A stretch of DNA of 64,000 bases from Cliona cf. orientalis (GCA_963930775.1 OZ005689.1:4588001-4652000), one strand, 5' to 3'; shown: positions 20,410 through 32,429, numbered from the stretch's first letter. Notes: generated by a model from the sequence alone, not told the origin. Made by a program: numbers and translations.

Positions 20410-21090
20410 CAGGTTGTATATATGCGAGGCTTTAAGCATAATATAATATTTGTGTACTATTATAGTCTCATTTGGCATCTTTTATTTGGATCGTTGCACT
20501 GCATGTAGTCTGATTCACATTTCTCAATGGGAATGCACTTTAATAACAATCAGCTTGCGCTTTCAAAGTTTACATGGATTAGATTTAGCATGGGACTCTC
20601 TCTTGCTTGCTTTCATTTATCTGGGGGTTGTAAACTGCTTACTACGTGTTCCATTAACGACATTGCACCTTTAATGTGGGTTCAATGCTAAGCAAAGTTG
20701 TTGTGTTGGTTGTGAATTTGGGGAAATCTCAGCAGTATAAACAAAATGAGGCAAACCTTAGTGGTGGACATACATGTGTGATAGTGGATGGAGGCCTTTA
20801 TTCATTTATTCATTCATTCTGTATGGATAGCAGCCAAACTATGCTTTTAGAGTACTGCAGCAGATCCTGATGGCTGCTGACCAGCTCTTTCACAGCAATA
20901 TGATAGTATAAAGAATTGCTTTCCCTCTTCTCCAAGTATGCAATGGTCAAATTTATTTATTTACATGCATACTCTAGGGCTAATGTTTATTTGAGATTCT
21001 ATAATATAATTGGAATATGTACTTACGACTGACTGGTTGACTTTCTGAACTGTGTTGGTGTATTCCACCTACACATGAATGTTAATTATA
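20410..21090 (+). repeat. Unit-specific segmental repeat following R1
   Basis: About 650 bases following R1 (from CAGGTTGTATATATGCGAGG) recur almost intact at 27471-28080 and 34691-35385, and degraded at 32200-32410 and 38437-39190. It includes CATTTCTCAATGGGAATGCA and AAATCTCAGCAGTATAAAC. Open frames in it are short and not shared, so I regard it as non-coding DNA of the duplicated unit. Confidence 0.65.
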
Positions 21091-21094
21091 AATA

Positions 21095-21342
21095 CTGTAT
21101 GGTGGGTAATTTTCGTTGTGTGCTAGTTTTCGTTGTTTTCGTGGTTGACTTGGCAGTCACGAAAGTTTTCCACCCACGAAAATTAATGCTTACCATGATA
21201 TGGTTATGTGAGTCCATGATGATGGGCATGCCATGGCCACAAACGTTATTGGCAGTGCGGCCAATACTTCCCATGGAGTCTTAACAAGCAACAGTAACCA
21301 TTATCATCCAGCTGATAGCATCTTCGACACTAATATTCTTCT
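21095..21342. mobile_element. MITE with ATTTTCGTGG ends, truncated copy
   Basis: The left end after TA reads CTGTATGGTGGGTAATTTTC, as in the full copies at 28678 and 35388. The right half is missing: similarity stops near 21342, where a CTCCTCGAGG...GGGGACAAGAC hairpin-like sequence and then a repeat of the flanking unit follow. Confidence 0.65.
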
Positions 21343-22381
21343 GTCTCCTCCTCGAGGGTGGTGTCTGGGGACAAGACTATGTTGATAGCAGCCAAACTGT
21401 ACTTTTAGAGCATCAGATCCTGATGGCCGCTGATTTAGCTCTTTCACAACACTATACGATAGCATAAATGAATGCTTCCCCTCCCCTCCAAGTGTGTAAG
21501 GGTCCAATTTATTTGTTCACATGAATGCTCTAGGACTAATGTGTTTATTTGAAATTCTATTGGAGTATGTACCAACAACTGACTGGCTGACTACGTTGGT
21601 GTATTCCATCTACGTATAGTTATTGTATGCATGTATGTACAAAGTTATGACCATTTACATGTTGATAGAAAATAAATGCCATGGGGTGTAATTATGATGA
21701 ATCCGATGGTGTAATCAATGAAGAAAATTCAGGGCCTCAATGAAGCCTTTCTGAGACTTGAAAATCCTTAAGTATGTAGAGTATCTGATGCCTGTATCAA
21801 GCGAATACTTTAAAGCTGAGTGCTACTTTCTCTGACGAATACTGCTGTCCAAAGTTCACACATTCTGATAATTGCTTATTTAGCATTATGAAACATACAC
21901 ATTACATGCATATAAGTACTACTGTTTACATGTATATTACAGTGTGAAAACTTGACCACATCCCCAGGTAGCTGCATAGTACTCATGGTGTATAATATTA
22001 TAGTAATAATATAGTGCAGACATAGTCTGCAAGCCACATCGCCTCAATAGCAGAGATGGAGTCCGAAACCGACTCTCGATCTCGATAGTGACAAGGTTCG
22101 ATGCTTCAATCATAGGAGATGAACTCGACAGTGCCGTACAGCTTCCAAACGTCAGCTTAGTCGCAGCATGGCACACAGCATGCGTACTATATATAGCTTT
22201 ATTTATCCACAGGATAACATCAGCCAAGATATCAGTATTAAATTTTTGTACACATTCATCACAAAATTTCAAAAGCTACCACTACAGTGTCACTTAAATT
22301 GTTGATATTAAAAAAAGCCGAGAATATGTAGTTCTGTTACAGTGTATAAAATTAGTAATTGTTGTGCTATGGAAGTTTTTG
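21343..22381. other. Spacer downstream of copy B, no supported gene
   Basis: It contains a second partial copy of the segmental repeat (about 21380-21650, beginning GATAGCAGCCAAACTG) and the conserved 3' flank of the family genes (about 22200-22381). Open frames here are short and unsupported. Confidence 0.5.
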
Positions 22382-24244
22382 CTAATCTTCACTAATAGTG
22401 TTGTCACATGAGCCATAACTGAGTGTAGTGAAAGTTGGTTCAATCAGTGGCTCTGCTGCTGTTGGACTATCGATGGTAAACTGCTGCTCTTTTTTACTGA
22501 AGAAAATCACTGTTTTCAGAAAGATAATCTTACGCATAATGAGCTTTAAGCAAGTGCACTGTGAAAGAGATCTACCTCCAAGGCATGTTGTTATTGTTTT
22601 GATGATCGTATAAGTGATAAACACTAAAACTGGGATTGCAAGTAGTGTCCTTATTAGTAGCAGTATGTTTACTCTAGATATGAAACTGTAATACAGGACT
22701 GCCAGGTTAGAAAGTATCATAATATCCAAATAGTTCATGTACGCTTTCTTGTATGGCTTTGTAATTCCCACAATAAGGGCAGTGACAAAGAAAACTGTAC
22801 CAGAGTAGAACCAATGGATAGTTGCATGCTGAATAGTAACAACAACTGATTTGATCAGGAAAGGCATAATTCTCAAAATGAAATAAAGACCTGAAAAGTA
22901 CCTCATATCTCGTCCTCCATGTAGACCGTTTCTATAGCAACCATAAACTTTCTCAGTGAAGATGTTTAGAGCAATGAAATTGAGATGCCATTTTGATAGG
23001 CATGATCGAAATGCTCTAGTTGGGTAAAGGATCAGCAGCAAGAGTGGTATAATGGTGCATACAAAGAAAATGAGAACAGAAGGAATTGCAAACAAGAGAT
23101 GGTATATGCTTCCGTAAGAAACACTTTGATCAGCTACACACTGATAAGATGTGAAGTGTTGTCCTGACAGATTAATGTTTAGAATTTCATCATGATTTAA
23201 CAGTAACAGTGTCTGATACAAAATCTTGCCGCATGACAGGAGAAGAAATGTAGTGAACACGTCAATGATGTCACTCTTTGTGTCCCAGCCTCTTCGAAGT
23301 CGAACAAAGCATCTGTGGAATGGTCTCCACAGCCACACTAGCGGTCTAAAATTGCGACCATGTAGTTCGATGCAAATCCATGTCAAAAGTATCAGTAGAG
23401 GTGGATAGAAGGCAGAAATGTATCTAAGATAAGCTTCATGAATGAACTTAATCTTACTACTCAAACAATAAGGTGGTAATAGATAATGACCAAAGTCTAA
23501 ATTAAACACTCTATAAAGTGTCAGTGCAAGTTTTATGTCCAATCTGTGATCCAAATTATCTCTTGGAATTATTTTATATAGCAATGGAGTATTAATTGTA
23601 TTAAAATCGAATGTAACGACAATAATCTGGGCATACATGATAAAGCAGGGCATTGGAGCTGAAGTTACGCTGATTTGAAAAGCTAAACAGATAATGTAGA
23701 ATACTGTGATTGGAGCAAACTCTAGACACAGAAAAAGTAGCACTCCATATAAGGCATCAGTACAGTTGGCACATCTGTACCCGAATGAGGTCACTGAGGG
23801 GCCAAAGCCATCGGCACACTCACTGCATACAAAACCTTTTCTATTCAGTGGACCACACATGAAGTCATTGAGCTGACTGAGATTTTGTGGCAACTGTATT
23901 TTACGAGATCCATATTTATTCAATTGGAAATATGGGCAGTTGAAAATGGACAACAGTTTTGTCTCCTCATTAAAAGTTGCACAGTATTCATAATGCAATT
24001 GTAGTCCACGTCCACCTTGACCACATTGAAGTGGGCCTATTTGATCATCTAAAGATGAACAGAGCAGCTGTGATTCAGTACCGTAATCTTTAGTTGAATT
24101 GGAGATGACGTTTTCTGTTGCTGCTAGTGTGATCATATTTGAACTGACGATGGTCTTGTCTACTGCTGATATTGTGATCACTTCAATTACCAAGACTGTA
24201 AATAAGCATAATATAATATGCATTAATTTTATTGTTTGTAGCAT
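22382..24244 (-). CDS. Multipass membrane protein family, copy B (intact)
   Basis: This is an uninterrupted frame of 620 codons and the best reference for the family in this array. The order is signal peptide (MHIILCLFTVLVIEVITISA), a Cys-containing ectodomain with many N-x-S/T sites, the block CGPLNRKGFVCSECADGFGP, GYRCANCTDA, the first hydrophobic segment (VLLFLCLEFAPITVFYIICL), further hydrophobic segments, RPLVWLWRPFHRCFVRLRRG, YGCYRNGLHGGRDMRYFSG, KPYKKAYMNYLD and a short tail with AAEPLIEPT and SYGSCDN. Copy A is its closest relative by eye. It is transcribed against the host dynein gene. Function unknown. Confidence 0.85.
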   Translation of the reverse strand: MLQTIKLMHIILCLFTVLVIEVITISAVDKTIVSSNMITLAATENVISNSTKDYGTESQLLCSSLDDQIGPLQCGQGGRGLQLHYEYCATFNEETKLLSIFNCPYFQLNKYGSRKIQLPQNLSQLNDFMCGPLNRKGFVCSECADGFGPSVTSFGYRCANCTDALYGVLLFLCLEFAPITVFYIICLAFQISVTSAPMPCFIMYAQIIVVTFDFNTINTPLLYKIIPRDNLDHRLDIKLALTLYRVFNLDFGHYLLPPYCLSSKIKFIHEAYLRYISAFYPPLLILLTWICIELHGRNFRPLVWLWRPFHRCFVRLRRGWDTKSDIIDVFTTFLLLSCGKILYQTLLLLNHDEILNINLSGQHFTSYQCVADQSVSYGSIYHLLFAIPSVLIFFVCTIIPLLLLILYPTRAFRSCLSKWHLNFIALNIFTEKVYGCYRNGLHGGRDMRYFSGLYFILRIMPFLIKSVVVTIQHATIHWFYSGTVFFVTALIVGITKPYKKAYMNYLDIMILSNLAVLYYSFISRVNILLLIRTLLAIPVLVFITYTIIKTITTCLGGRSLSQCTCLKLIMRKIIFLKTVIFFSKKEQQFTIDSPTAAEPLIEPTFTTLSYGSCDNTISED

Positions 24245-24299
24245 CTTATCACTCTTATGCTTAATGTTTGAAATGTGTCTCTTGTCAATTGTATTCTCT

Positions 24300-24308
24300 C
24301 TTTATATA
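24300..24308 (-). promoter_or_regulatory. TATA box of copy B
   Basis: TATATAAAG on the minus strand lies 56-64 bases upstream of the copy B ATG, in a stretch (ATGACACAGGGTATATAAAG) shared with copy A. Confidence 0.65.
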
Positions 24309-24473
24309 CCCTGTGTCATTAGTGTGCGCCAATTACTCTGGGAATAGTTATTGTTTATTTAGTGGTATGGTGTTATACATTTAGATAATCATTGCCATGG
24401 TGATATTTTCATGTGTTTATTCTGATGGGATAAACACCCCTTTGGTATTACTGCTCTAGTATACATGTAATAG

Positions 24474-24574
24474 TTATACCACGGTCACCAGGGATTTAAC
24501 TACCCGATCCCGAGGGCGCAGCCCAAGGGAGAGGTGTGGTTTTCCGTGATAAATCCATGGTGACCGTGGTATAA
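24474..24574. mobile_element. 101-bp MITE with 25-bp inverted repeats
   Basis: The left end TTATACCACGGTCACCAGGG (then ATTTA) and the right end (TAAATCC then ATGGTGACCGTGGTATAA) are near-perfect inverted repeats around a GC-rich interior. It lies just upstream of the recombinase ORF. Confidence 0.8.
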
Positions 24575-24688
24575 GTGATATATACATGTATCCTACCTCA
24601 TTGGTCAGCGCAGCGCCCAGTCCAAGTACTAGACTTTCTTAGATACCGAAGATAAGCTTAGCAACGGCAACTAGACCAAAATTTGAAA

Positions 24689-26256
24689 ATGTCGGAGATG
24701 GATGCTCAGACTTGTCCCTACGATCCGTTCTGTCTTGTGCTATGCGATTGGACCGACGGTCCAGGTCAACTGACTGCTACGCCACACCCAAACAACCCGC
24801 CCAATTTAGCCCCGCCCTCACCCGCTCCAACGATAGCTCAAGCAGCAGGCAGCCACACCCTCGATTTCAACGAGGTCGCCATTGGTTTACCACCCAGCCA
24901 CGAATGCTTTTCATCGTTTGTTGATGACGAGAAGCTAGCCGTTCTGTCCAAGGGAATGATTCCAACAAATACTGATAAAAGCACCAAGTGGGCTCTTTCT
25001 AATTTTGACGCTTGGAAGGATGCAAGAAACAAACGATATCTTGCTGATATGGTCCCAGACGACCTCTACATGTGCAATGACCCTGCTATTTTGAGTCTGC
25101 ATCTTTCCAGATTTGCCTTAGAAACTCGAAAGGTGAATGGAGAGCCATATCCACCTAAAACCATCCACCAGCTTTTATGTGGATTATTACGCTACATGAG
25201 GGATATCAGTCCGGGATGCCCAAACGTTTTAGACAAAAAGGACAGTAGATTCAAGAACTTTCATGTAACACTTGATTCACACTATCACAACCTTCATGCA
25301 AGTGGTTTGGGTAGGGAAGTAAAACATGCACGAGTTCTGAGTGAAGATGATGAAGAAAAGCTGTGGAAGAGTGGTGTTCTGGGTACTTCATCACCGCAAG
25401 CTTTACAGAATGCAGTGTTTTACACTGTTGGAAAAGTATTCAGTCTATGTGGTGGAGTGGAAATGCGATCTTTGTGTATCTCTCAAATCAAACGATTTCG
25501 GCAACCAGATAGATACGTCTACACAGAAAACGTGTCTAAGACCAACAATGGCACTTTCAAGAAACTACATGTTTCCAACAAGGTAGTTCCTGTATTTTCT
25601 TGCCCTCAAGTTGGTGAACGGTGTGCTATATACCTTCTAGATCTTTATCTGAGCAAGCTTCCAAACGAAGCGTTTGAACAAGATGTATTTTATGTTCGCC
25701 CACTACAGAACATACCACCTGATCCAGCGAACCATGGTACACCACCGTACCAGTGGGAAAGAACACCCTTGAAAGGAAGCTTGCCATCATTTGTGATCGT
25801 GCTAGTATTCAGGGGACAATCACAAACCACAGCTTACAATCAACATCCGCTACTCACATGTATAGGAGTGGAGTACCAGAGAAGGTCATACAGGAGAGAA
25901 CCGGCCACCGATCTCTAGAAGCTCTTCGGACTTATGAACGGTCTGACAGTCAACAACATCAAGCTGTATCCAACATCCTGTTGTCAAGCGGCAACAATTA
26001 CGCAGAGCAAAGGCACAGATCTAGAGTAGAGTGTCGCCATTCTAGCACAACATCAATGTCATTTCCTATGCCACAGTCAAACCATTTTGACCGTAGAGTG
26101 CAGCCTACTCCAATATCATTTGGAAACATGTACGGGTGCACAATAAATTTCAATGGAAGCACTCCTATCTATCAGTCTCCTGATGTACATGTACCATCAT
26201 CATCATCTTTCAATCTAACTGAAACAGAGTTTAGCGAGTTAGTTTCTGACTTTTAG
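24689..26256 (+). pseudogene. Crypton-like tyrosine recombinase (KIAA1958/DUF3504 type), frameshifted
   Basis: Two overlapping frames make one protein of about 520 residues, beginning MSEMDAQTCPYDPFC. The N-terminal half has the SAM-like core region (NGEPYPPKTIHQLLCGLLRY), and the catalytic half has the first Arg block GGVEMRSL and the C-terminal NHSL...GHRSLEALRTYER block with His and Tyr. A one-base loss near 25735-25745 shifts the frame between DPANHG and the expected WYTTVPVGKNTL. The second catalytic Arg of H-x-x-R is Gln (CAA, 25837-25839), consistent with CGA decaying at a CpG. I infer an inactive copy of a Crypton-type transposon, or a relic of a domesticated gene. It is the only nested gene in this part of the intron on the dynein strand. 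Confidence 0.8.
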
Positions 26257-26554
26257 CCATGTGCATAATAATATTATAATAATAGCTAGCTTAGCTATAC
26301 AGGACAAGCTGCAAAATACTCTAATAATGATAGTATTATTATTTCCATTGAGGAATTATTGTACATGATAATAATATCCTGGAGCAAATTAAACTTGTAA
26401 TCTAAATTTACAAGACAAGGGAAATATCAATGATATTCCCTGGCAGTTAAACCATGGCTGTTGCCTAGGATACAAGGCTGATCAGGATATATCACAATTT
26501 AGATGCCTACATTTTTCCTATTACTTGAATAAATATTAGCTAGTAGTGCTGTTT

Positions 26555-27465
26555 TGCAATTCTGACCCAATTGCAATATACCAGTACGCACGCCATTGTG
26601 ATCGCTGGATGGTACGGATAGGAGGGGTTTAGGAGATCAGGGGATGGATTGTGAGTGATTAGCAGGGTTAGTGCTGGGAGGTCTGGAGATGGGTTGCGAA
26701 TGGTTATATAGCAAGGTTACAAGTCTCTATATCTATACGTGGACTGTACGGATGGGAGGGGCTGGGAGGTCTGGGGCTGGATTGCGAATGGTTAGCAGGG
26801 TTAGTGTGGGAGGACAGAGGTTGGATTGTGTAGAGTTTGTCTATGAAATACCATATGGCGGGTAATTTTTAATTTTCGTTATTTTCGTGGTTGACTTGGT
26901 AGTCACAAAATTTTCCTACCCACGAAAATTAATGCCTACGGTCATATGGTAATATGTGAGTCCATGATGATGGACGCGGCCACAAACTTCGTGGCAGCAC
27001 GGCCAACGCTTTCCAGTGTTATCAAGCAACAGTAGCCACTGTCATCCAGCTGATAGCATCTTCGACACCAATATTCTTTTATCTCATATCTTTGTCCAGG
27101 TCTCTGTAGGTATATGGCTTAGTAACAAAGAAGATCGCGAGCGCATGTATCGATTACATAATCGCTTATGCAGCAGTGCCACGCCCCTAGACTGGTTGTT
27201 GTCACGAAATTTAAAACCACGAAAATTAATTTTGAGGGCCTTTTCGGACTTTCCATTAAAATTAGACCCCACGAAAATTACCCGCCATACGGTAGTTGAA
27301 ATAATAACTGCCAGCAGTGAACGGTGGTGACACTGTCCGAGTCATGTGTGTGGAATGGAATGGAGCGTATTCAAATCTTGTTGTACACTTTGACTTGTTT
27401 TTCCTGTCGATTTTTTCAAAGTTTCTCAGTTCGCATTCTTGTTAGATTGCATTTGTGTCATAACG
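26555..27465 (+). mobile_element. R1 element copy b with a nested MITE
   Basis: The same TGTTT flanks (26550-26554, 27466-27470) and right end as R1a. The left end is shortened by a small deletion. The element is enlarged to 911 bases by the MITE at 26851-27292. The Gly-rich short frames here come from the GGGAGG repeats and are not genes. Confidence 0.75.
26851..27292. mobile_element. MITE (CCATATGGCGGG...CCCGCCATACGG) nested in R1b
   Basis: TA is duplicated at 26849-26850 and 27293-27294. The ends CCATATGGCGGGTAATTTT and, reversed, CCGTATGGCGGGTAATTTTC match. ACGAAAATTAAT words occur inside in both orientations. It is absent from R1a and R1c at the corresponding place. Confidence 0.8.
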
Positions 27466-28677
27466 TGTTTCAGGTTATATATATGCAAGGCTTTAGGCAT
27501 AATATAATATAATATGTGTACTATTATAGTCTCATTTGGCAACTTTTATTTGGATCATTGTACTGCATGTAGTCTGATTCACATTTCTCAATGGGAATGC
27601 ACTTTAACAACAATCAGCTTACACTTTCAAAGTTTACATGGATCGGATTTAGCATGGGACTCTCTCTTGCTTGTTTTCATCTATCTGGGGGTTGTAAACT
27701 GCTTACTACGTGTTCCATTAACGACATTGCACTTGTGTTTAGTGCTAAGCAAAGTTGTTGCGTTGGTTGCGAATTTGGGGAAATCTCAGCAGTATAAACT
27801 AAATGAGGCAAACCAGTGGGGTGGACATATATACATGTGTGATAGTGGATGGAGAGGCCTTTATTCATTTATTCATTCATTCTGTATGAATAGCAGCCAA
27901 ACTGCTTTTAGAGTACTGCAGATCCTGATGGCTGCTGACCAGCTCTTTCACAGCAATACGATTGTATAAAGAATTGCTTCCCCTAGCTCTTCTCCAAGTA
28001 TGCAAGGGTCAAATTTGTTTATTCACATGCATACTCTAGGGCTAATGTTTATTTGAGATTCTATTGGAGTATGAAAACTTGACCATGCACTCAGTAGCTG
28101 CATAGTTGAAATGGTGTATGTGGTAAAGGTCGTCGATATAGTGGGTTCACTTCACTGTACAGTATACGATGCTGGCGCCTCAGTCACTAGCCTCGGATCA
28201 TCGGGAATCTGAGAGTGTCTCTGGACCTCAATAGTGAAAAATTTCAAAGCTAAGAAGAACTCAACAGTGCAGTACAGCTAGATTGGTCCAGCAGCACGCA
28301 GCTCATGGTGCGTGCTATATATAGAGCAGGGCTATCTATATATATCCATGGGATTACGTCAGCGTAGAGAACGCGTGAAGTTCGGCTGTCGCTGCTCGTC
28401 AGAGAAGGTAACATGCTGCTTGTAAGGTATTCGCTGGATACACGCGCAAGATACTCTTAGACTACATATTTCGCTGAATTTCAAGTCCCAGAAAGGCTCC
28501 ATCGAGGCCCTGAATTTTCTCATAATTACCTCATAGATTACACCATAGGTGTCATCATAATTATCTAATAACCCCAAAAAAGTAAATTGTTACTGCATGA
28601 GTGCATAATGTACCTATGACTGACTGGTTGACTGTCTGAACTGTGTTGGTGTATTCCACCTATGTTAATTATAAATA

Positions 28678-29102
28678 CTGTATGGTGGGTAATTTTCATT
28701 ATTTTCGTGGTTGATTTGGCAGTCACGAAATTTTTCCACCCACGAAAATTAAGGCCTATGGTGATATGGTTATGCAAGTCCATGATGATGGGCATGACCA
28801 CAAACATCGTGGCGGTGTGGCCAACACTTCCCAGCGTTAGCAAGCAACAGTAGCCACTGTCATCTAGCTGATAGCGTCTGCGACACTAATATTCTTCTAT
28901 CTCGTGCTATTTGTCGCTATATAGGTATGGCTTAGTAATAAAGAAGATCGCGAGCTCGTGTATCGATTACATCATCGCTTGTGCAGTGCCACGCCCCTTG
29001 AATGGTTGCTGTGATGAAATTAAAAACCACGAAAATTAATTTTGAGAGCCTTTTCGGACTTTCCACGAAAATTAGCACCCACGAAAATCACCCGCCATGC
29101 AA
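28678..29102. mobile_element. MITE with ATTTTCGTGG ends, copy upstream of copy C
   Basis: The left end after TA reads CTGTATGGTGGGTAATTTTC; the right end is CGAAAATCACCCGCCATGCA, slightly degraded. Its left flank (TTAATTATAAA) equals that of the truncated copy at 21095 and resembles that at 35388, so these three sit at one ancestral insertion site copied with the unit. Confidence 0.7.
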
Positions 29103-29983
29103 TAGTTATTGTACATGTACCTGTAGTAAATTCTGACTATTTATATGTGGATATAAATTAGTTTAAAAGTATCAATTTGAGTTACCTTATTTAATAGTCC
29201 ACTCCTGCCTGGGGGGGGGGGGGGGGGGGCTGCTTTCGTGTACCACGATTAGAATGCATTCATGTTGGCACTATATTTTATGCTACCTCTGTTTTTCTTT
29301 ACCGTTCATTGGTGTGCATGCCTCACGTAGCATTTTTATTTTTAGCATACAAGGTCATGTTTTATGTACATATGAAGCAGGGTGCATTTGCTCGCCAAAT
29401 GTGCCACCTACAGTGGTATACGTACACATTCAAATGAAATAGAGTTGGATATATACTACTTATTCATAAATGATTATAGCTTTAATGTATTGTGTTTACA
29501 AGATGTTGGTATCTATGGATCTTTCAAATCGTAAACTAGCATGACAAATAGTTTTCAGCGAATATTCAGCATACATTGTCACCCAGGGATGTTATATAAG
29601 AGAGTACAATGGACACCAAGAATCAGAACTTGTATACCCTTCCTCCCCACCACCCTGCTCCCAGAGGCTTGGTAGCTCAACTGGTAGAGCATTGTACCAG
29701 AGATATGAGTGTGTGGGTTCGTAACCACAAGCATGCACAGTCACTGTGCACAAATGCTGTATTATATAAACAATGATACTACATGTATATGTACGCAATG
29801 TGTATGTTTCATAATGCTAAATATAGGCCTGGCCCATTATGTCAATATTAAACTTTTGTATACACACTATTCATCACATAATTTCAAAAAATATCACTAC
29901 ACTTAAATTGTTGATATTAAGAAGCCGAGAATATGCAGTACTGTTACAGTGTAGAAATGTTACTAAAATCAGCAATTGTTGTG
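29103..29983. other. Spacer downstream of copy C with SINE-like repeat and poly-G
   Basis: It contains a run of about 19 G near 29212-29230, the SINE-like repeat (about 29625-29760, A-box GGTAGCTCAACTGGTAGAGC, B-box GTGTGGGTTCG) and the conserved 3' flank of the membrane-family genes. No supported gene. Confidence 0.6.
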
Positions 29984-31852
29984 CTATGGGAGTTTTTGCT
30001 GATCTTCACTAACTATGTTGTCACATGAGCCATAACTGAGTGTAGTGGAAGTTGGTTCAATCAGTGGCTGTGCTGCTGTTGGACTGTCGATGGTAAACTG
30101 CAGCTCTTTACTGGGAAAAGTGATTGTTTTTAGAGAGATAATCTTACGCATTATAAAATTTAAGCAAGTGCACTGTGAAAGAGATCTACCTCCAAGGCAT
30201 GTTGTTATAGTTTTGATGATCATAAAAGTGATAAACACTGAAATTGGGATTGTAAGTAGTGTCCTTATTAATTGTAGCATGTGTGTTCCAAATGCGAAAC
30301 TATAATAAAGGACTGCCAGATTAGAAAGTATCAGAGTATCCAAATAGTTCATGTATGCTCTCTTGTATGGCTTGGTAATTCCCACAATGAGGGCAATGGC
30401 AAAGAAAACTGTACCAGAGTAGAACCAATGGATAGTTGCATGAAAAGTACTGATTCGCCATATGATTAATTTGATCAGGAATGGCATAATTCTCAAAATG
30501 AAATAAAGACCCGAAAAATGCCTCATATCTCGTCCTCCATGTAGACTGTTTCTATAGCAACCATATACTTTCTCAGTGAAGATGTTTAGGGCAATAGAAT
30601 TGAGATGCAATTTTGATAGGCATGATCGAAATGCTCTAATTGGGTAAAGGATCAGCAGCAAGAGTGGTACAATGGTACATACACAGAAAATGAGCACTGA
30701 AGGAATTGCAAACATGAGATGTTATGTGCTTCCGTGAGAAATACTTTGATCAGCTGCACACTGATAGGATGTGAAGTGATGTCCCGATAGATTAATGTTT
30801 AGAATTTCATCACAATTTAACACTAACAGTGTCTGATACAGAATCTTACCACATGATAAGAAAAAAAATGTAGTGAACACGTCAATGATGTCACTCTTTG
30901 TGTCCCAGCCTCTTCGAAGTCGAACAAAGCATCTGTGGAATGGTCTCCATAGCCACACTAGTGGTCTGAAATTGCGACCATGTAGTTCGATGCAAATCCA
31001 CGTCAAAAGTATCAAAAGTGGTGGATAGAAGGCAGAAATGTATCCACGATAAGCTTCATGAATGAACTTAATCTTACTACTCAAACAATAAGGTGGTAAA
31101 AGATAATGACCAATGTCTAAATTAAACACTCTATAAAGTATCAGTGCAATTTTTATGTCCAATCTGCGATCCAAATTATCCCTTGGAATTATCTTATATA
31201 GCACCAGAGTATTGGTAGTAGTAAAATCAAATGTAACGACAATAATCTGGGCATACATGATAAAGCAGGGCATTGGAGCTGAAGTTACGCTGATTTGAAA
31301 AGCTAAGCAGATAATGTAGAATACTGTGATTGGAGCAAACTCTAGAAACAGAAAAAGTGGCACTCCATATAAGGCATCAGTACAGTTGGTGCATCTGTAC
31401 CCGAATGAGGTCACTGAGGGGCCAAAGCCATCGGCACACTCACTGCATACAAAACCTTTTCTATTTAGTGGACCACACATGAAATTGTTGAGCTGACTGA
31501 GATTTAGTGGCAGCTGTATCATATAAGATCCGTATTTATCCAATTGAAAATATGGGCAATTGAAAATGGACAACAGTTTTGTTTCCTCATTGAAAGTTAC
31601 ACAGTATTCGTAATGCAATAGTAGTCTACGTCCACCTTGACCACAGCGAAGTGGGCCCATTTGATCAGCTAAAGATGAACAGAGCAGCTGTGATTCAGTA
31701 CCTGAATCTTCAGTTGAATTAGAGATGATCTTCTGTGTTGCTGCTATTGTGATCACATTTGAATTGATGATGATTTTGTCCACTGCTGATATTGTGATCA
31801 CTTCAATAATCAAGACTGTAAGGAAGTATATTAGTTTCGTTGTTTGAAGCAT
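29984..31852 (-). pseudogene. Multipass membrane protein family, copy C (single nonsense codon)
   Basis: The frame is collinear with copies A and B for 623 codons except for one TAA at 30722-30724. Copies A and B read ACA-TAC-CAT there, so a single C-to-A change created the stop in the block before the hydrophobic segment LFAIPSVLIF. The second half stays open in the same frame (29984-30715), arguing for a recent loss, a null allele, or a sequencing error. Signal peptide, CGPLNRKGFVCSECADGFGP, the RPLVWLWRPFHRC block and the tail AAQPLIEPTSTTLSYGSCDN are all preserved. The tail here shows what copy A lost. Confidence 0.85.
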
Positions 31853-31906
31853 CTTATCATTTTATTCTTAGTATTTGAAATGTGTCCCTTTTCAATGGCA
31901 TTCTCT

Positions 31907-31915
31907 CTTTATATA
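31907..31915 (-). promoter_or_regulatory. TATA box of copy C
   Basis: TATATAAAG on the minus strand lies 55-63 bases upstream of the ATG, as in copy B. Its retention fits a recent loss of the coding frame. Confidence 0.6.
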
Positions 31916-31922
31916 CTCTGTT

Positions 31923-31974
31923 AACCTCATCTCCAGGCCACTCCCACTTTTTCAAGTGGCCTGGGGACGAGGCT
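31923..31974. repeat. Miniature hairpin element in the copy C promoter region
   Basis: AACCTCATCTCCAGGCCACT and AGTGGCCTGGGGACGAGGCT pair around a 12-base loop. It is inserted directly upstream of the TATA box; copies A and B have no such sequence between CTG and TGTCAT. Confidence 0.75.
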
Positions 31975-32429
31975 AATACTCTGTATCATTAGTATGCGCC
32001 AATTAGGCTAGGAATAGTTTTTGTTTATTCAGCAGTATGCTGCTATAATTATGTATTTAGATAATCGTTGCTGTGGTGATAGTTTCATGTTTTTCACTCT
32101 CCTCTGGCTGGTATTACTGCTCTAGTACAACACAATGAAGATGCCTACATTGCACATATATACTATTCGAATAGCTAAGTAGCTTTTAGGGCTGTTTCAG
32201 ATTTTTCTATGTATCTACGAGGGTTTTAGCACATTGTAGTCTCAAATGGCCACTTTTATTGTACTGCATGCAGTCTGATTCAAATTTCTCAACGGGAATG
32301 CACTTTTAATAACAATGAGTTTACATTTCAAAGTTAACATGGATTGGATTTAGCATGGAACTCTCTCTTGCCTGCTTTCACCTAGTATACGGGGGTCGTA
32401 AACAGCTAAGTAGTAGTACAGTAAACAGT

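Noticed and set aside
20170-20508. Gly-rich open frames in the R1 element and related copies (also 26671-26865)
   Set aside because: Produced by GGGAGGGGCTGGGAGG repeats; frames are not preserved between R1 copies.
29661-29725. Functional tRNA gene
   Set aside because: A- and B-box words are present, but no complete cloverleaf or acceptor stem can be drawn; related degenerate copies in other units show a SINE-type repeat.
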